64,000 nucleotides of DNA from assembly GCA_913056235.1 (NCBI GenBank), contig CAJXMW010000001.1, positions 1,488,001 to 1,552,000 on the forward strand, read 5' to 3'. Shown here piece by piece: positions 18,784 through 27,685 of the stretch. A program made the position numbers and the translations under genes. Numbering within the stretch: the stretch's first letter is position 1; every line of letters begins with the position of its first letter. The notes beneath the pieces were generated by a model. That model had not been told where the DNA came from, did no database searches, and was given only the letters and a program-made list of their open reading frames with translations. This DNA is from an uncultured Fodinibius sp. Lineage in GTDB: Bacteria; Bacteroidota; Rhodothermia; Balneolales; Balneolaceae.

Positions 18784-18863
18784 AAGGTTGGGGGTGCTTG
18801 CAATAGCAGGCTGAGATCATACCCTGAGAACCTGAACCGGATAACACCGGCGTAGGGAAACCA
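18784..18863 (+). promoter_or_regulatory. TPP (thiamine pyrophosphate) riboswitch
   Basis: The THI-box core is present: GGGGTGC, GCTGAGAtcaTACCCTGAG, GAACCTGA, CCGGATAACACCGGCGTAGGGA (read in segments across 18790-18857). A closing P1 helix forms between GGTT (18786-18789) and AACC (18860-18863). All invariant thiamine-box blocks are intact. It precedes a TonB receptor gene by about 95 bases. Confidence 0.95.
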
Positions 18864-18919
18864 AGGCTGTGCCACTTATTGTGCATTGCCTCATTGATCA
18901 GCATTTCTTGCAAGTTCAT

Positions 18920-18951
18920 CTCCCGCTCTTATGAATCGAATAAGACGGAGG
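18920..18951 (+). promoter_or_regulatory. Hairpin able to mask the ribosome binding site of the TonB receptor
   Basis: CTCCcGcTCTTAT (18920-18932) can pair with ATAAGACGGAG (18940-18950) around a 7-base loop, with two single-base bulges. The strong Shine-Dalgarno GGAGG (18947-18951) is thus mostly buried 5 bases before the ATG at 18957. This fits a translational off-switch downstream of the TPP aptamer. Confidence 0.55.
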
Positions 18952-18956
18952 AACTT

Positions 18957-21242
18957 ATGTTATTCAAACTACTACGAAGCACAACTCTTCTGTGCTTTTT
19001 ATTGACCATATCCACTTCACTTTTTGCACAGACGATTACGGGGAAAGTATTAAGCAAAGAAACCGACGAGCCTATCACAGGGGCCAATGTGTATGTTGCC
19101 GATGCCAATAAAGGTGCGGTAACCGATCGCAATGGAGCTTTTAGCCTCGAGGTCCCCGAAAGTGCTCAGACATTGACCATCAGCTATGTGGGCTACAAAA
19201 CCAAACAGGTGTCAATCGAAGAAAATCTTACTGTTTATTTGAGTCCATCACTGAGCCTTGAGGAAATAGTTATTAAAGGCGTTCGGGCGGAGAAAAATGA
19301 TCCTGTTGCGCAAAGTATCGTACAAAGAAAGGAGCTCGAAGAAGTCTACAACGGGCAGCAGCCGAGTTTCTATCTCGAGAATCTGACGCCGGCAATATTT
19401 TCCTATTCAGAATCGGGTACCAAACTAGCCAACTACGGTAGCATGCGCCTGCGCGGAATCAGCGATAATCGAATTAATATGACGCTTAACGGCGTGCCTC
19501 TGAACGATATGATCGACCACGGGGTGTTCTTTTCCAACTTCACAGATATCAGTGACAGCTTTGAGTCGGTGCAGGTGCAGCGCGGCGTGGGCACCAGCAG
19601 CAACGGCGTGGCTTCATATGCCGGCTCTATTAATTTTGAAAGCATCAATATCGAGGGCCGTGACAAAGGCGGACAGCTGGAGCTCGGGCTCGGGTCCTAT
19701 GACAGTTACCGGATGAATGCCAGCTTGTCCTCCGGCATGATTGATGATAAGTGGTCGTTCTATGGCAGTTACAGCCGCATATTATCAGATGGCTATCGGT
19801 ATCATACCGGTACGAACGCTCATTCGCTGTTCTTTTCGGGAGGATATTTTGGTGAGAACGACATGATTAAGATCAACGCTTTTGATGCCGGATCGAAAAA
19901 CGGGCTGGGCTATTCTGCGGTTGCGGAAAGTGATCTCGAAGAGGATCCGCGTACGAATTATCTGAACGAAAATGACGATGATGATTTTGGTCAGCGGCTG
20001 GTTCAATTGCAGCATACGCATATTTTTAGTGACAAATTCTCGACGACGTCCTCTCTTTATTACGGAGGATCTGGAGGGGATTATCTCTACACCTATGCGG
20101 ATACCGATTCCACCATGGCACAAATCAACTATCCGCTGTATAACGATCATTATGGCTTGATCGTCAACGGCTTCTGGAACTCGGGCAATTGGGAGATAAG
20201 TTCAGGTATCCACGGCTACATTTTTGACCGGATCAACGAAGAGTCATTTGCACCGGATTTTGAGAATCCCTATTACCGGGATACCTCCGACAAAAAAGAG
20301 TTTAGCTGGTTTGCCAAAGCCGAGTGGATGCACAACGATTTCAAGGTGTTTGCGGATCTTCAAGTTCGAACGATGGAGTTCTCCATTCACCCGGATTACA
20401 GCTTTATCGGGATTCCATCGGAAGGGCCCATTGTGAAAAACTGGACTTTTATAAGCCCCAAGCTGGGTCTCAGCTATTCGTTCAGCGACAATGTAACGAC
20501 GTATGCTTCAGCCGGCCGGATGGGAAGAGAGCCCACACGCACTGATATTCTGGGCGGTTTTCGGCTGGGACCGCCAAACTATAGTCAGGCTAGGGCTGAT
20601 AACTTTGATCCCGAGTATGTTAATGATTACGAGGCGGGGATTAAGCTGAATTACCAGAATCTGGCTTTACAGGCGAATTATTTCTATATGGACTTTACGG
20701 ATGAAATTGCTCCCATCGGTGAAGTCATCGCCTTTGGCGTGCAGAAACGAAGAAATATCCCGGATAGCTACCGCACGGGAGTCGAGCTGGAATGGAACTA
20801 TCTCCCTGCGAATTTCCTGACCTTCCAGGGTAATCTCACGTACATGCAGAGCAAGATAGACTCTTTCACTACAGGTACGGGTGATACCTTTACTGATAAA
20901 ACTCCAATTTTGAGTCCCAAATGGATTGTAAACGGGAAGGTGAAAGTTTATCCGATTGACAACCTGACGATTGTTCTTTCTGGCAAATACGTGGATGAAT
21001 CGTATCTGGAGCTCACCAACGATCCGGAGATGGTTCTGCCTTCTTATACGGTCTTTGATGCTTCGGTCTCATATGAGTTGGACAAGCTTTCCTTTCAGCT
21101 GGAGATCAACAACCTGGAAGACAAGGTCTACTATTCCGGAGGGGCACCGGTTGATACCAATGCCGATGGCATAAACGACGAGCCTGGCTATTTTGTGAAT
21201 GCTGATCGTAACGTCTTCTTTTCAATACGTTATAGATTATAA
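18957..21242 (+). CDS. TonB-dependent outer-membrane receptor, probably for thiamine or a precursor
   Basis: After a signal peptide (MLFKLLRSTTLLCFLLTISTSLFAQ) there is a carboxypeptidase-like domain (ITGKVLSKETDEPITGANVYVADANKG), a plug domain (MRLRGISDNRINMTLNGVPLNDM; VQRGVGTSSNGVASYAGSINFES) and a 22-strand barrel ending in a C-terminal strand with aromatic/hydrophobic alternation (VFFSIRYRL). The TPP riboswitch ahead of it makes thiamine or a thiamine precursor the likely cargo, as known for similarly regulated receptors in Bacteroidota. ATG 18957 is chosen because it follows a GGAGG site; the open frame extends to 18879, inside the leader. Confidence 0.93.
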   Translation: MLFKLLRSTTLLCFLLTISTSLFAQTITGKVLSKETDEPITGANVYVADANKGAVTDRNGAFSLEVPESAQTLTISYVGYKTKQVSIEENLTVYLSPSLSLEEIVIKGVRAEKNDPVAQSIVQRKELEEVYNGQQPSFYLENLTPAIFSYSESGTKLANYGSMRLRGISDNRINMTLNGVPLNDMIDHGVFFSNFTDISDSFESVQVQRGVGTSSNGVASYAGSINFESINIEGRDKGGQLELGLGSYDSYRMNASLSSGMIDDKWSFYGSYSRILSDGYRYHTGTNAHSLFFSGGYFGENDMIKINAFDAGSKNGLGYSAVAESDLEEDPRTNYLNENDDDDFGQRLVQLQHTHIFSDKFSTTSSLYYGGSGGDYLYTYADTDSTMAQINYPLYNDHYGLIVNGFWNSGNWEISSGIHGYIFDRINEESFAPDFENPYYRDTSDKKEFSWFAKAEWMHNDFKVFADLQVRTMEFSIHPDYSFIGIPSEGPIVKNWTFISPKLGLSYSFSDNVTTYASAGRMGREPTRTDILGGFRLGPPNYSQARADNFDPEYVNDYEAGIKLNYQNLALQANYFYMDFTDEIAPIGEVIAFGVQKRRNIPDSYRTGVELEWNYLPANFLTFQGNLTYMQSKIDSFTTGTGDTFTDKTPILSPKWIVNGKVKVYPIDNLTIVLSGKYVDESYLELTNDPEMVLPSYTVFDASVSYELDKLSFQLEINNLEDKVYYSGGAPVDTNADGINDEPGYFVNADRNVFFSIRYRL

Positions 21243-21304
21243 AGGCGGGCAATTTATTTCAATGACTGAACGTTTAACCTACAGTCGATAGATATGTTTG
21301 TTTT

Positions 21305-21337
21305 AAAAGGACGGGCCTGAGGGCTCGTCCTTTTTTT
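21305..21337 (+). terminator. Terminator of the TonB receptor gene
   Basis: GGACGgGCC (21309-21317) pairs with GGCtCGTCC (21322-21330) and is followed by seven T. Confidence 0.9.
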
Positions 21338-21395
21338 ATTTTACTGGAAATATGAGGCTTCCGAAGTTGTCAAAACTTTGAATCCTTTTAATAAT

Positions 21396-22331
21396 TCACC
21401 CATCCTGTTTTGCACTGGCGAACAGTGATAAGTCCCCTTCTTTTGCTTGGTGGGGAGTTGCTCCTGCCTCAGTATCTATAACCTGGATAAATATAGCGCC
21501 CGCGATGATAAATACAGCTGAAACTATTTCAAGAATGGAAGGATTTTCACCGATGCTGAGCCATGCAATCAGCAGTGCGGCAATGGGCACCATATTGCCA
21601 TAGAGAACAACCTGTGTGGGGCCCAGTTTTTTGAGCGCACGCACCTTTACCCATTGTCCAACACCAACACCAATAGCACCACCCGCCAAAATAGCGATCC
21701 AGGTCCACAGGCCCAGCGACAGCCATGTAACTTCCACCAGCGCCGGCGAAGCGATCAGCAGGTATAAAGAGCCGCCGATGGCCGTGCGAATGGCCACCAC
21801 CGACACCGATCCATATTCGCGGGCCAACGGTTTGATGAGATGGAGTTCAATGACGGTCAGTATCAGTGCTATAATTAGGATAAGGTCGCCCAGCCAATAG
21901 CCCTGCTCAGGGCGCAGCCCATCCCAGGCTAGTATAACGGTACCGATAACGGCCAGCAAAACGCCCAGGTAACCCCATTTGCCCATCTTTTCCGTGCTAA
22001 GCAGATAGCCAAAGCCGGTGCTTACGGCCGGTCCCAATGCCAGCCAAAGCGAGGCACGTGCGCCGTGCGTAAGCCCGAGTCCCTCAATTCCCAGCCATGG
22101 TGCCAGGGTAGCTCCAATAACCGAAACGAGCAGGAGCCTAGGCCAGTGTTTCTTTTTTACCTTGGGAATAAATGAGACATGACCGGAGTTGTTGGCGCAC
22201 TCTGCGCGGTATTGCAGATACATTACCAATAACATAGCCAAGCCGCCCATGGCAAAACGCGAGACGCTGAAAGAAATGGGCGACATATCTTCAAGCGCGA
22301 TCTCTGCCAGGATAAAGTTGGCACCCCACAA
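21396..22331 (-). CDS. EamA/DMT-family transporter
   Basis: The protein has about ten membrane segments in two EamA repeats (WGANFILAEIALEDMSPISFSVSRFAMGG; LAPWLGIEGLGLTHGARASLWLALGPAVSTGFGYLL; GPTQVVLYGNMVPIAALLIAWLSIGE), typical of drug/metabolite exporters. Substrate unknown. The coordinates start at a TTG (22331) inside the first membrane segment, which is too short. The same frame continues upstream as PHHGLLILFVFLWGANF and is open back to about 22422, but contains no ATG, GTG or TTG; an ATT near 22412-22415 or the CTG at 22367 would be needed. An ATG at 22357 is in another frame and would join only with one extra T in the 7-T run at 22330-22336. The preceding DUF2911 gene ends at 22418, so the two genes are probably coupled. 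Confidence 0.88.
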   Translation of the reverse strand: MWGANFILAEIALEDMSPISFSVSRFAMGGLAMLLVMYLQYRAECANNSGHVSFIPKVKKKHWPRLLLVSVIGATLAPWLGIEGLGLTHGARASLWLALGPAVSTGFGYLLSTEKMGKWGYLGVLLAVIGTVILAWDGLRPEQGYWLGDLILIIALILTVIELHLIKPLAREYGSVSVVAIRTAIGGSLYLLIASPALVEVTWLSLGLWTWIAILAGGAIGVGVGQWVKVRALKKLGPTQVVLYGNMVPIAALLIAWLSIGENPSILEIVSAVFIIAGAIFIQVIDTEAGATPHQAKEGDLSLFASAKQDG

Positions 22332-22417
22332 AAAAACAAATAATATAAGTAGCCCATGGTGGGGCAGTGCCCCTTTTGGGGATGTATCTATATTCGACTG
22401 TTCTTTTGAAATAATGG

Positions 22418-22963
22418 CTATACTTTAATCGTGAATGGTACCTTGGTGTTACTCCAGTGAAGTACGCATTCAGCAGAACGGTTTGTTACGTCCTCGAAAT
22501 AAATCATAAACTGTTCCATATGCTGAGCTTCTTGCGGCGTAGTGGTGACTCGCAGTACATCCTGGCTTTTGTCGTATTGGGTACCCCAGGAGAGCTTTGA
22601 ATTAAAGATGATCGTCCATTCGTTCTTACCGGGAATGGTATACAGCGAGTAGGTACCGGCTTCCACTTTTTGGCCTTCGATCATCACATCATCCGAGAAT
22701 GTGATAGCGGTGGATTCATTGGCTCCGGTGCGCCAAATTTCTCCATAAGCCTCGAGTCCGCCAAAAACCTCACGATCGTTAACAGAAGGTCGGCCGTACG
22801 TAATAGATACTTCAGTTGTGCCTATAGTTTGACTTACGCTAGCATTGGGGCTCGTGCGCGCCTCTTTATTACCTCGATCCTGTGCCGAACTGGTGGTTGC
22901 CAGTCCAAAGAGAAGTAATGCCGTAACGAATATTGTAGTAGTTGATGAAATTAATTTTTTCAT
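22418..22963 (-). CDS. Secreted DUF2911 protein
   Basis: A signal peptide (MKKLISSTTTIFVTALLLFGLATTSSAQ) is followed by one DUF2911 domain: SVSQTIGTTEVSITYGRPSVNDREVFGGLEAYGEIWRTGANESTAITFSDDVMIEGQKVEAGTYSLYTIPG and a C-terminal LHWSNTKVPFTI. The family is common in Bacteroidota and of unknown function. The ATG at 22963 starts directly at the signal; ATG 22975 (four residues longer) is possible. It overlaps or abuts the transporter gene downstream. Confidence 0.88.
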   Translation of the reverse strand: MKKLISSTTTIFVTALLLFGLATTSSAQDRGNKEARTSPNASVSQTIGTTEVSITYGRPSVNDREVFGGLEAYGEIWRTGANESTAITFSDDVMIEGQKVEAGTYSLYTIPGKNEWTIIFNSKLSWGTQYDKSQDVLRVTTTPQEAQHMEQFMIYFEDVTNRSAECVLHWSNTKVPFTIKV

Positions 22964-23299
22964 AAAAGTGGACATTGGTTGAACATTAACGGTGTTGTAA
23001 CTAAAAAAACTATAGCTTCGTTTGCATTCAGCAAAACCTACTACTGTTATCAATCTAGGTTATTTTGCGGAGCGTTGCCATAAATAAACTGTTACTATCC
23101 GAGTAACAGATCCCAATGAGTTATGGCTTTGGCTGATGAACCATTGCAAACCGTCAATTGTAGCAATAAGCCTGCTATGGGCTGTCATGCTGGTTATTAG
23201 GTAACATTATTCCTTTTATAGAATGTTAGAATTAATTAATATTCATGGAATAATAATTGTGGGGTAGCGAATATTCCCTTTTCGGGAAGCACTTTCTTT
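22964..23299. other. Intergenic region without a gene
   Basis: This space between divergent genes holds no open frame of note and no repeat seen elsewhere in the window. The part near 23210-23265 is AT-rich and probably carries the promoter of the histidine kinase gene. Confidence 0.5.
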
Positions 23300-25651
23300 A
23301 TGGGAGATGACTCTGAGGAGCTAAAAAACGAGATCGATAAGCGAAAGGATGTTGAAAAACAGATTCAGCAACGCCTTTCGTATGAGCAGGCTATATCAAA
23401 ATGTTCGAGTCTGCTACTAGAGAGTACGTCGCTAGAAGCCCTTCGCCAAAGTTTGGCAATCCTTCGCCAGGTAACAGATTCTGATCGGGTATATATTTAT
23501 AAAAACCGGCAGAAAGACGATGGTTTGTATATGGATCTGACGATGGAAAAGACGGCTGATGGGGTATCGGCGATGCACAAAATAATGGAAACGCAATTTA
23601 AGTACGATGATTTTCCCTGGTGGTACGAGCGGCTGTCTGCCAACAAGATCATCAACGAACATGTGGAAGACATTCCGGGACCAGCCGGTTCACAGCTGAA
23701 AAATCAGCAGATAAAGTCGGTATTGGTGATTCCAATACGCGTAAATGACGAGTGGTTTGGATACATTGGGTTTGCGCAGATTCAGCGCCATCGGACATGG
23801 GAAGAGAATGAAATTTCACTGTTGGAGACGGCAGCTGGTATTATTGCGGCCTTTGAGAAACGGCGACAAATTGAACAGTCGCTGGTACAACAGCGCAATT
23901 ATACCAAAACGATTCTCGACAGTCTGCCAAGTATTTATCTGCTCATGGACAAGGAGCTGCAGTTTGTTCAGTGGAATAGTAATGCTGAGCGCTACACCGG
24001 ATACAGCGGTGAAGAGCTCGAACAAAAGAGTGCCTTTGATCTGGTTGTCTCCGAAGACCATGAGGAACTGAGGGCTGCCACAGAACGCGTACGCAACAAT
24101 AAATCGGAAGGCACAGAGCTTCGCTTATTGACAAAGTCTGGAGAGGTTATCCCATATTTTTGGAAAGGCTATTTTATCAATGTCGAGGGAGAAGAGCGAT
24201 TTTTATGCGTAGGTCTGGACATTACGGAGCAAAAAGAAACAGAAAGAGAGCTTATGGATGAAAAACGATTTAATGAGGCGTTAATGGAAAGCCTGCCCGG
24301 TATCTTTTATATGATAGATTCCGAAGGCAATTATGAGCGTTGGAATCAGAATTTTATTGATGAGCTGGGATATACCTCGGAAGAAATCGAAGAGATGACC
24401 CCGGCTGATTTTTATAGCGATAAGGAGTACCAACGTATCAAAGAGGGGATACAGGAAGTGTTTGAGGAGGGGGAATCTGATATTGAAGCCACCATCATAA
24501 CAAAGGATGGAACGAAGATCCCCTATTATTTAACCGGGAAATTATTTAAGCAGAATGGTGAAAACTACCTGGTAGGTGTGGGTTATGATATCTCGGAGCA
24601 GAAACAAGCACGCGAGCAGCTTCGAAAAAGCGAAGAGCTGTTTCGTAATTTGTTTTTAAAAGCCCCAGCCGCCATCGTGATGGTATCGCCAGACAACAAA
24701 GTCCGGAATATTAACAATAGTTTTAAAGATCTGTTTGGCTATTCAGAGGAAGAGCTGAAAGGCCGGGATATTGATGAGGTGCTGGTACCGGATGATGAGT
24801 ACGGAGAGGCTCCCAAGATGGGGGGCAACAGCCATGCCATGGCTAGTTTTAACAAAGAAGCCAAACGGATTGCAAAGGATGGGACGGTAGTTGACGTTTT
24901 TGTAGCAGCTATTCCAGTCTATGTTGATGGAGAACCGCTGGCCGGCTTTGGCATGTACATCGATATAACCGAACAGAAGCGTTACGAAGAAAAAATTTAT
25001 TCCTCACTGAAGGAAAAGCACGTACTACTCAAAGAAATTCATCACCGAGTAAAAAATAACCTGGCCGTAGTGTCGGGATTGCTGCAGCTTCAAATGTACG
25101 AGACCGACGATCCGGTTATCAGGGATACGCTCAAGGAAAGCGAGAGCCGTATCCAGACCATGGCCATGATCCATGAAAAGCTGTATAACTCTCAGAACCT
25201 GTCCCGTATTTCCTGCGAGTCGTATATTGGTGACCTCGTAGAAACCATCCGCAATACAAACCGTTCTGAAAAAGATCTGTCTGTTGATATCGATATTGCA
25301 GAGGTAGAGCTGACTATAACCAAGGCTGTGCCATTTGCGTTACTGGTTAACGAAGTGGTGACGAATTCTTTTAAACATGCTTTCAAAGAACAGGATGAGG
25401 GTACCATCAGCATAGAAGTGGAAGACCAGGGTGATGAACTGTTTGCTCATATCAGCGACAATGGGAGGGGATTGCCCAAGGAGTTCTCGTTTGATGACAG
25501 CGATTCGCTGGGTATGACGCTCATCCAGAATTTTATCAAGCAGCTGGATGGGGATTTTGAGATAGGATCCAACAATGGGACTTATCTCGAGCTTACCTTC
25601 CCGATCGAAAATTCAAACGGTTCTACAACTGTTGACCTTATCGATCTCTAA
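23300..25651 (+). CDS. GAF/PAS sensor histidine kinase (HisKA_2 type)
   Basis: The 783-residue soluble protein has a GAF domain (about 30-195; VLVIPIRVNDEWFGYIGFAQIQRHRTWEENEISLLETAAGIIA), three PAS domains with PAC tails (about 205-315, 330-435, 445-560; ILDSLPSIYLLMDKELQFVQWN, VGVGYDISEQKQAREQL), then the HisKA_2 box LKEIHHRVKNNLAVVSGLLQLQ with the phospho-His at 581/582. The ATPase motifs are LVNEVVTNSFKHAF and ISDNGRGLP. There is no membrane segment, so it senses something inside the cell, such as light, redox state or a small molecule. No response regulator is adjacent. The first four residues carry no signal. Confidence 0.93.
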   Translation: MGDDSEELKNEIDKRKDVEKQIQQRLSYEQAISKCSSLLLESTSLEALRQSLAILRQVTDSDRVYIYKNRQKDDGLYMDLTMEKTADGVSAMHKIMETQFKYDDFPWWYERLSANKIINEHVEDIPGPAGSQLKNQQIKSVLVIPIRVNDEWFGYIGFAQIQRHRTWEENEISLLETAAGIIAAFEKRRQIEQSLVQQRNYTKTILDSLPSIYLLMDKELQFVQWNSNAERYTGYSGEELEQKSAFDLVVSEDHEELRAATERVRNNKSEGTELRLLTKSGEVIPYFWKGYFINVEGEERFLCVGLDITEQKETERELMDEKRFNEALMESLPGIFYMIDSEGNYERWNQNFIDELGYTSEEIEEMTPADFYSDKEYQRIKEGIQEVFEEGESDIEATIITKDGTKIPYYLTGKLFKQNGENYLVGVGYDISEQKQAREQLRKSEELFRNLFLKAPAAIVMVSPDNKVRNINNSFKDLFGYSEEELKGRDIDEVLVPDDEYGEAPKMGGNSHAMASFNKEAKRIAKDGTVVDVFVAAIPVYVDGEPLAGFGMYIDITEQKRYEEKIYSSLKEKHVLLKEIHHRVKNNLAVVSGLLQLQMYETDDPVIRDTLKESESRIQTMAMIHEKLYNSQNLSRISCESYIGDLVETIRNTNRSEKDLSVDIDIAEVELTITKAVPFALLVNEVVTNSFKHAFKEQDEGTISIEVEDQGDELFAHISDNGRGLPKEFSFDDSDSLGMTLIQNFIKQLDGDFEIGSNNGTYLELTFPIENSNGSTTVDLIDL

Positions 25652-25660
25652 CATAGGGCA

Positions 25661-25692
25661 ATAAAAAATCCCCGGAATCAGATCCCGGGGAT
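25661..25692 (-). terminator. Terminator of msrA
   Basis: ATCCCCGG (25668-25675) pairs with CCGGGGAT (25685-25692). On the minus strand the stem is followed by TTTTTT, as needed to end the leftward msrA transcript. Confidence 0.85.
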
Positions 25693-25715
25693 GAAGTCAT
25701 GAGAAATGACAAAGC

Positions 25716-26375
25716 CTATTTCGATTGCTCGACCTTGTCTTTTAGCAGATGCTTAAACTCCTTGCGGAACTTCTTGAGCTTGGGGGCAATAACCACCGAA
25801 CAGTATCCGGCATTGGGATTGTTTTCGTAGTAATTTTGGTGGTAATTTTCAGCTTTTGAATAATTAGTCAGAGGCTGAATTTTTGTAACAATGGGATCTT
25901 CCCAGAGGTCTGAGCTATCGGTTTTTCCCAAGGATTTTTCCGCAATTTCTTTCTGCTCTTCGTTGTGATAGAAAATCACCGAGCGATACTGCGGTCCAAC
26001 ATCAGCTCCCTGCCGGTTTTTAGTCGTAGGATTGTGGGTATGCCAGAAGACTTCCAGTAGCTGCTCGTACGAAACCACTGAGGGGTCATAGGTAATACGA
26101 GTCACCTCAGCATGACCGGTGGTTCCGGACGAAACTTGCTGATAGGTAGGGTCTTTGACATCGCCGCCGGCATAGCCTGCCACGGCCGATTTGACCCCTT
26201 TAACCTCTTCAAATACTGCTTCTACACACCAGAAACAGCCCGCTCCAAACGTGGCTTTTTCTAAGTTGGTTGCATCCATTGCCTTCTCCATTTTATTAGA
26301 TTGTTGTCCGTATGAAACAGACGCGGTGGTAACTATAAGTGCCAATACCGCCAGTAAACGACTTAAGATTTTCAT
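25716..26375 (-). CDS. msrA: Peptide methionine sulfoxide reductase MsrA, exported
   Basis: MsrA reduces methionine-S-sulfoxide in oxidised proteins. The catalytic motif GAGCFWCVEAVFEEVKGV is at about residues 43-60, followed by VAGYAGGDVKDPTY, TGHAEVTRITYDPSVVSY, FWHTHNPTTKNRQGADVGPQYRSVIFYHN and AENYHQNYYENNPNAGYC. The N-terminal MKILSRLLAVLALIVTTASVSYGQ is a signal peptide, so the enzyme probably repairs periplasmic or surface proteins. Length and resolving residues are normal. The terminator downstream separates it from the kinase gene. Confidence 0.97.
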   Translation of the reverse strand: MKILSRLLAVLALIVTTASVSYGQQSNKMEKAMDATNLEKATFGAGCFWCVEAVFEEVKGVKSAVAGYAGGDVKDPTYQQVSSGTTGHAEVTRITYDPSVVSYEQLLEVFWHTHNPTTKNRQGADVGPQYRSVIFYHNEEQKEIAEKSLGKTDSSDLWEDPIVTKIQPLTNYSKAENYHQNYYENNPNAGYCSVVIAPKLKKFRKEFKHLLKDKVEQSK

Positions 26376-26503
26376 AACGCTATTATTTTTTGATAAGTCA
26401 GATTGTGAGCCAGTACGGCCCTGTTCTGCCCATCAATACGAAGTAACAGTAATATTGGATTTCACGTTTGCTCTTAATTCAGACTCCTTAAGTCGGTGAA
26501 TTC

Positions 26504-26947
26504 TTACTTGCGTGTTTCTTCGTATGTCTCAATAAATTCATCCGGCGTTTGGTGAGATACAATCTTGGAGATTGCATTGAGCGGCAGATCGTTAACGGTC
26601 TGAAAACGCAGGCAGGATCGTCCCATATCCATTTTTTTGTTCGCCTTTTTGAACTCTTCTTCAAGCCATTCTTCCAGTTCTTCATCTTGATATACCGGCA
26701 TCAGGTACAGCGAATTATGATTTTCCTGTGCGGCCAGTCCCAAGTAGCTGAGTGGCTGGTTGTTATAGGTGTCGGGATATTTTTCCAGCGGGATCTCGTA
26801 GCTGATCATCCCCCAATTAATAGTTTCTTCATATCCATCAGGGAGATGGTCCAGGATGAGTTCCCGAATTTCTTTGATGGTATCCCGGCGGTATTCCGGA
26901 AGTTCTTCCAAGTATTCTTCTACCGTTTGAGCATTATTCTTTGCCAT
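26504..26947 (-). CDS. DUF1801 (YdhG-like) protein
   Basis: The 147-residue protein reads AQTVEEYLEELPEYRRDTIKEIRELILDHLPDGYEETINWGMISYEIPL at the start and continues with PLSYLGLAAQENHNSLYLMPVY and KKMDMGRSCLRFQTVNDLPLNAI, the pattern of the small DUF1801/YdhG fold. Function unknown; family members are small cytoplasmic proteins. It stands alone between leftward genes. Confidence 0.88.
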   Translation of the reverse strand: MAKNNAQTVEEYLEELPEYRRDTIKEIRELILDHLPDGYEETINWGMISYEIPLEKYPDTYNNQPLSYLGLAAQENHNSLYLMPVYQDEELEEWLEEEFKKANKKMDMGRSCLRFQTVNDLPLNAISKIVSHQTPDEFIETYEETRK

Positions 26948-27004
26948 AATGTAGCTTTTGTTTACGATTATTAAATAGACTGCTCGATTGAAATCTAAAA
27001 ATCT

Positions 27005-27469
27005 TTATGCAATTTGTGCATCAATAGTGATCGCTGTTTTAACCGAGTGGGCAATAAAACATTTTTGATGCGCCTGTTGATGCAACTCATCAAAAACCTT
27101 TGTCTCGGGATTGTCACCATCGAATCTGACAACCGGCCGTAATATAACCTCTGTAATTGCCAATTTCCCCTCTGCATTTTTTTGCATCATACCCTCGGCC
27201 TCATCGCGATATTCGGCTACCACGTAACCTTGCCGGGCAGTCAGAGATAAAAACCAGAGCATGTGGCAGCTCGAGAGTGAAGCTACAAAAGCTTCTTCGG
27301 GATCAACTGCTGAGGAGTTAGCATGGGTATCGCCGACAATGGTTGGCGAAGCTGAGGCCGGTACCTCCAGGCCGCCGTCGAAATGCCAGCTGTGCTTCCG
27401 GGAGTATTTGTTGTCAGTAAAGACTTCATCATTGTTTTGCCACTGTACCGTTGCCCGGTATTGATGCAT
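27005..27469 (-). CDS. OsmC-family peroxide/organic hydroperoxide-related protein
   Basis: The 154-residue protein has the OsmC fold motifs VDPEEAFVASLSSCHMLWFLSLTARQGYVVAEYRDEAEGMM and FDELHQQAHQKCFIAHSVKTAI. The two cysteines (SSCHM and QKCFI), which form the thiol-peroxidase pair of the family, are both present. It probably detoxifies organic hydroperoxides. Neighbouring msrA fits an oxidative-stress theme, though the genes are separate units. Confidence 0.92.
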   Translation of the reverse strand: MHQYRATVQWQNNDEVFTDNKYSRKHSWHFDGGLEVPASASPTIVGDTHANSSAVDPEEAFVASLSSCHMLWFLSLTARQGYVVAEYRDEAEGMMQKNAEGKLAITEVILRPVVRFDGDNPETKVFDELHQQAHQKCFIAHSVKTAITIDAQIA

Positions 27470-27685
27470 GGTTCGTTATAAAAGTAAATGTTAATACGTT
27501 CGACAACTCCTTCGCTGAAAATAAACAATTGTGAGAGGTTTATTGAAAGTCGATTTTGATAGTAATATTGACTATAAACAGTTTGTAGTTTCAAATTTTT
27601 CGAAACGACGAGGTATTAAAATCCTTTCTGTAAATGTACATCATTTCAAAAAACTATTACTTAAAAATTAGACCACAATTTTATT

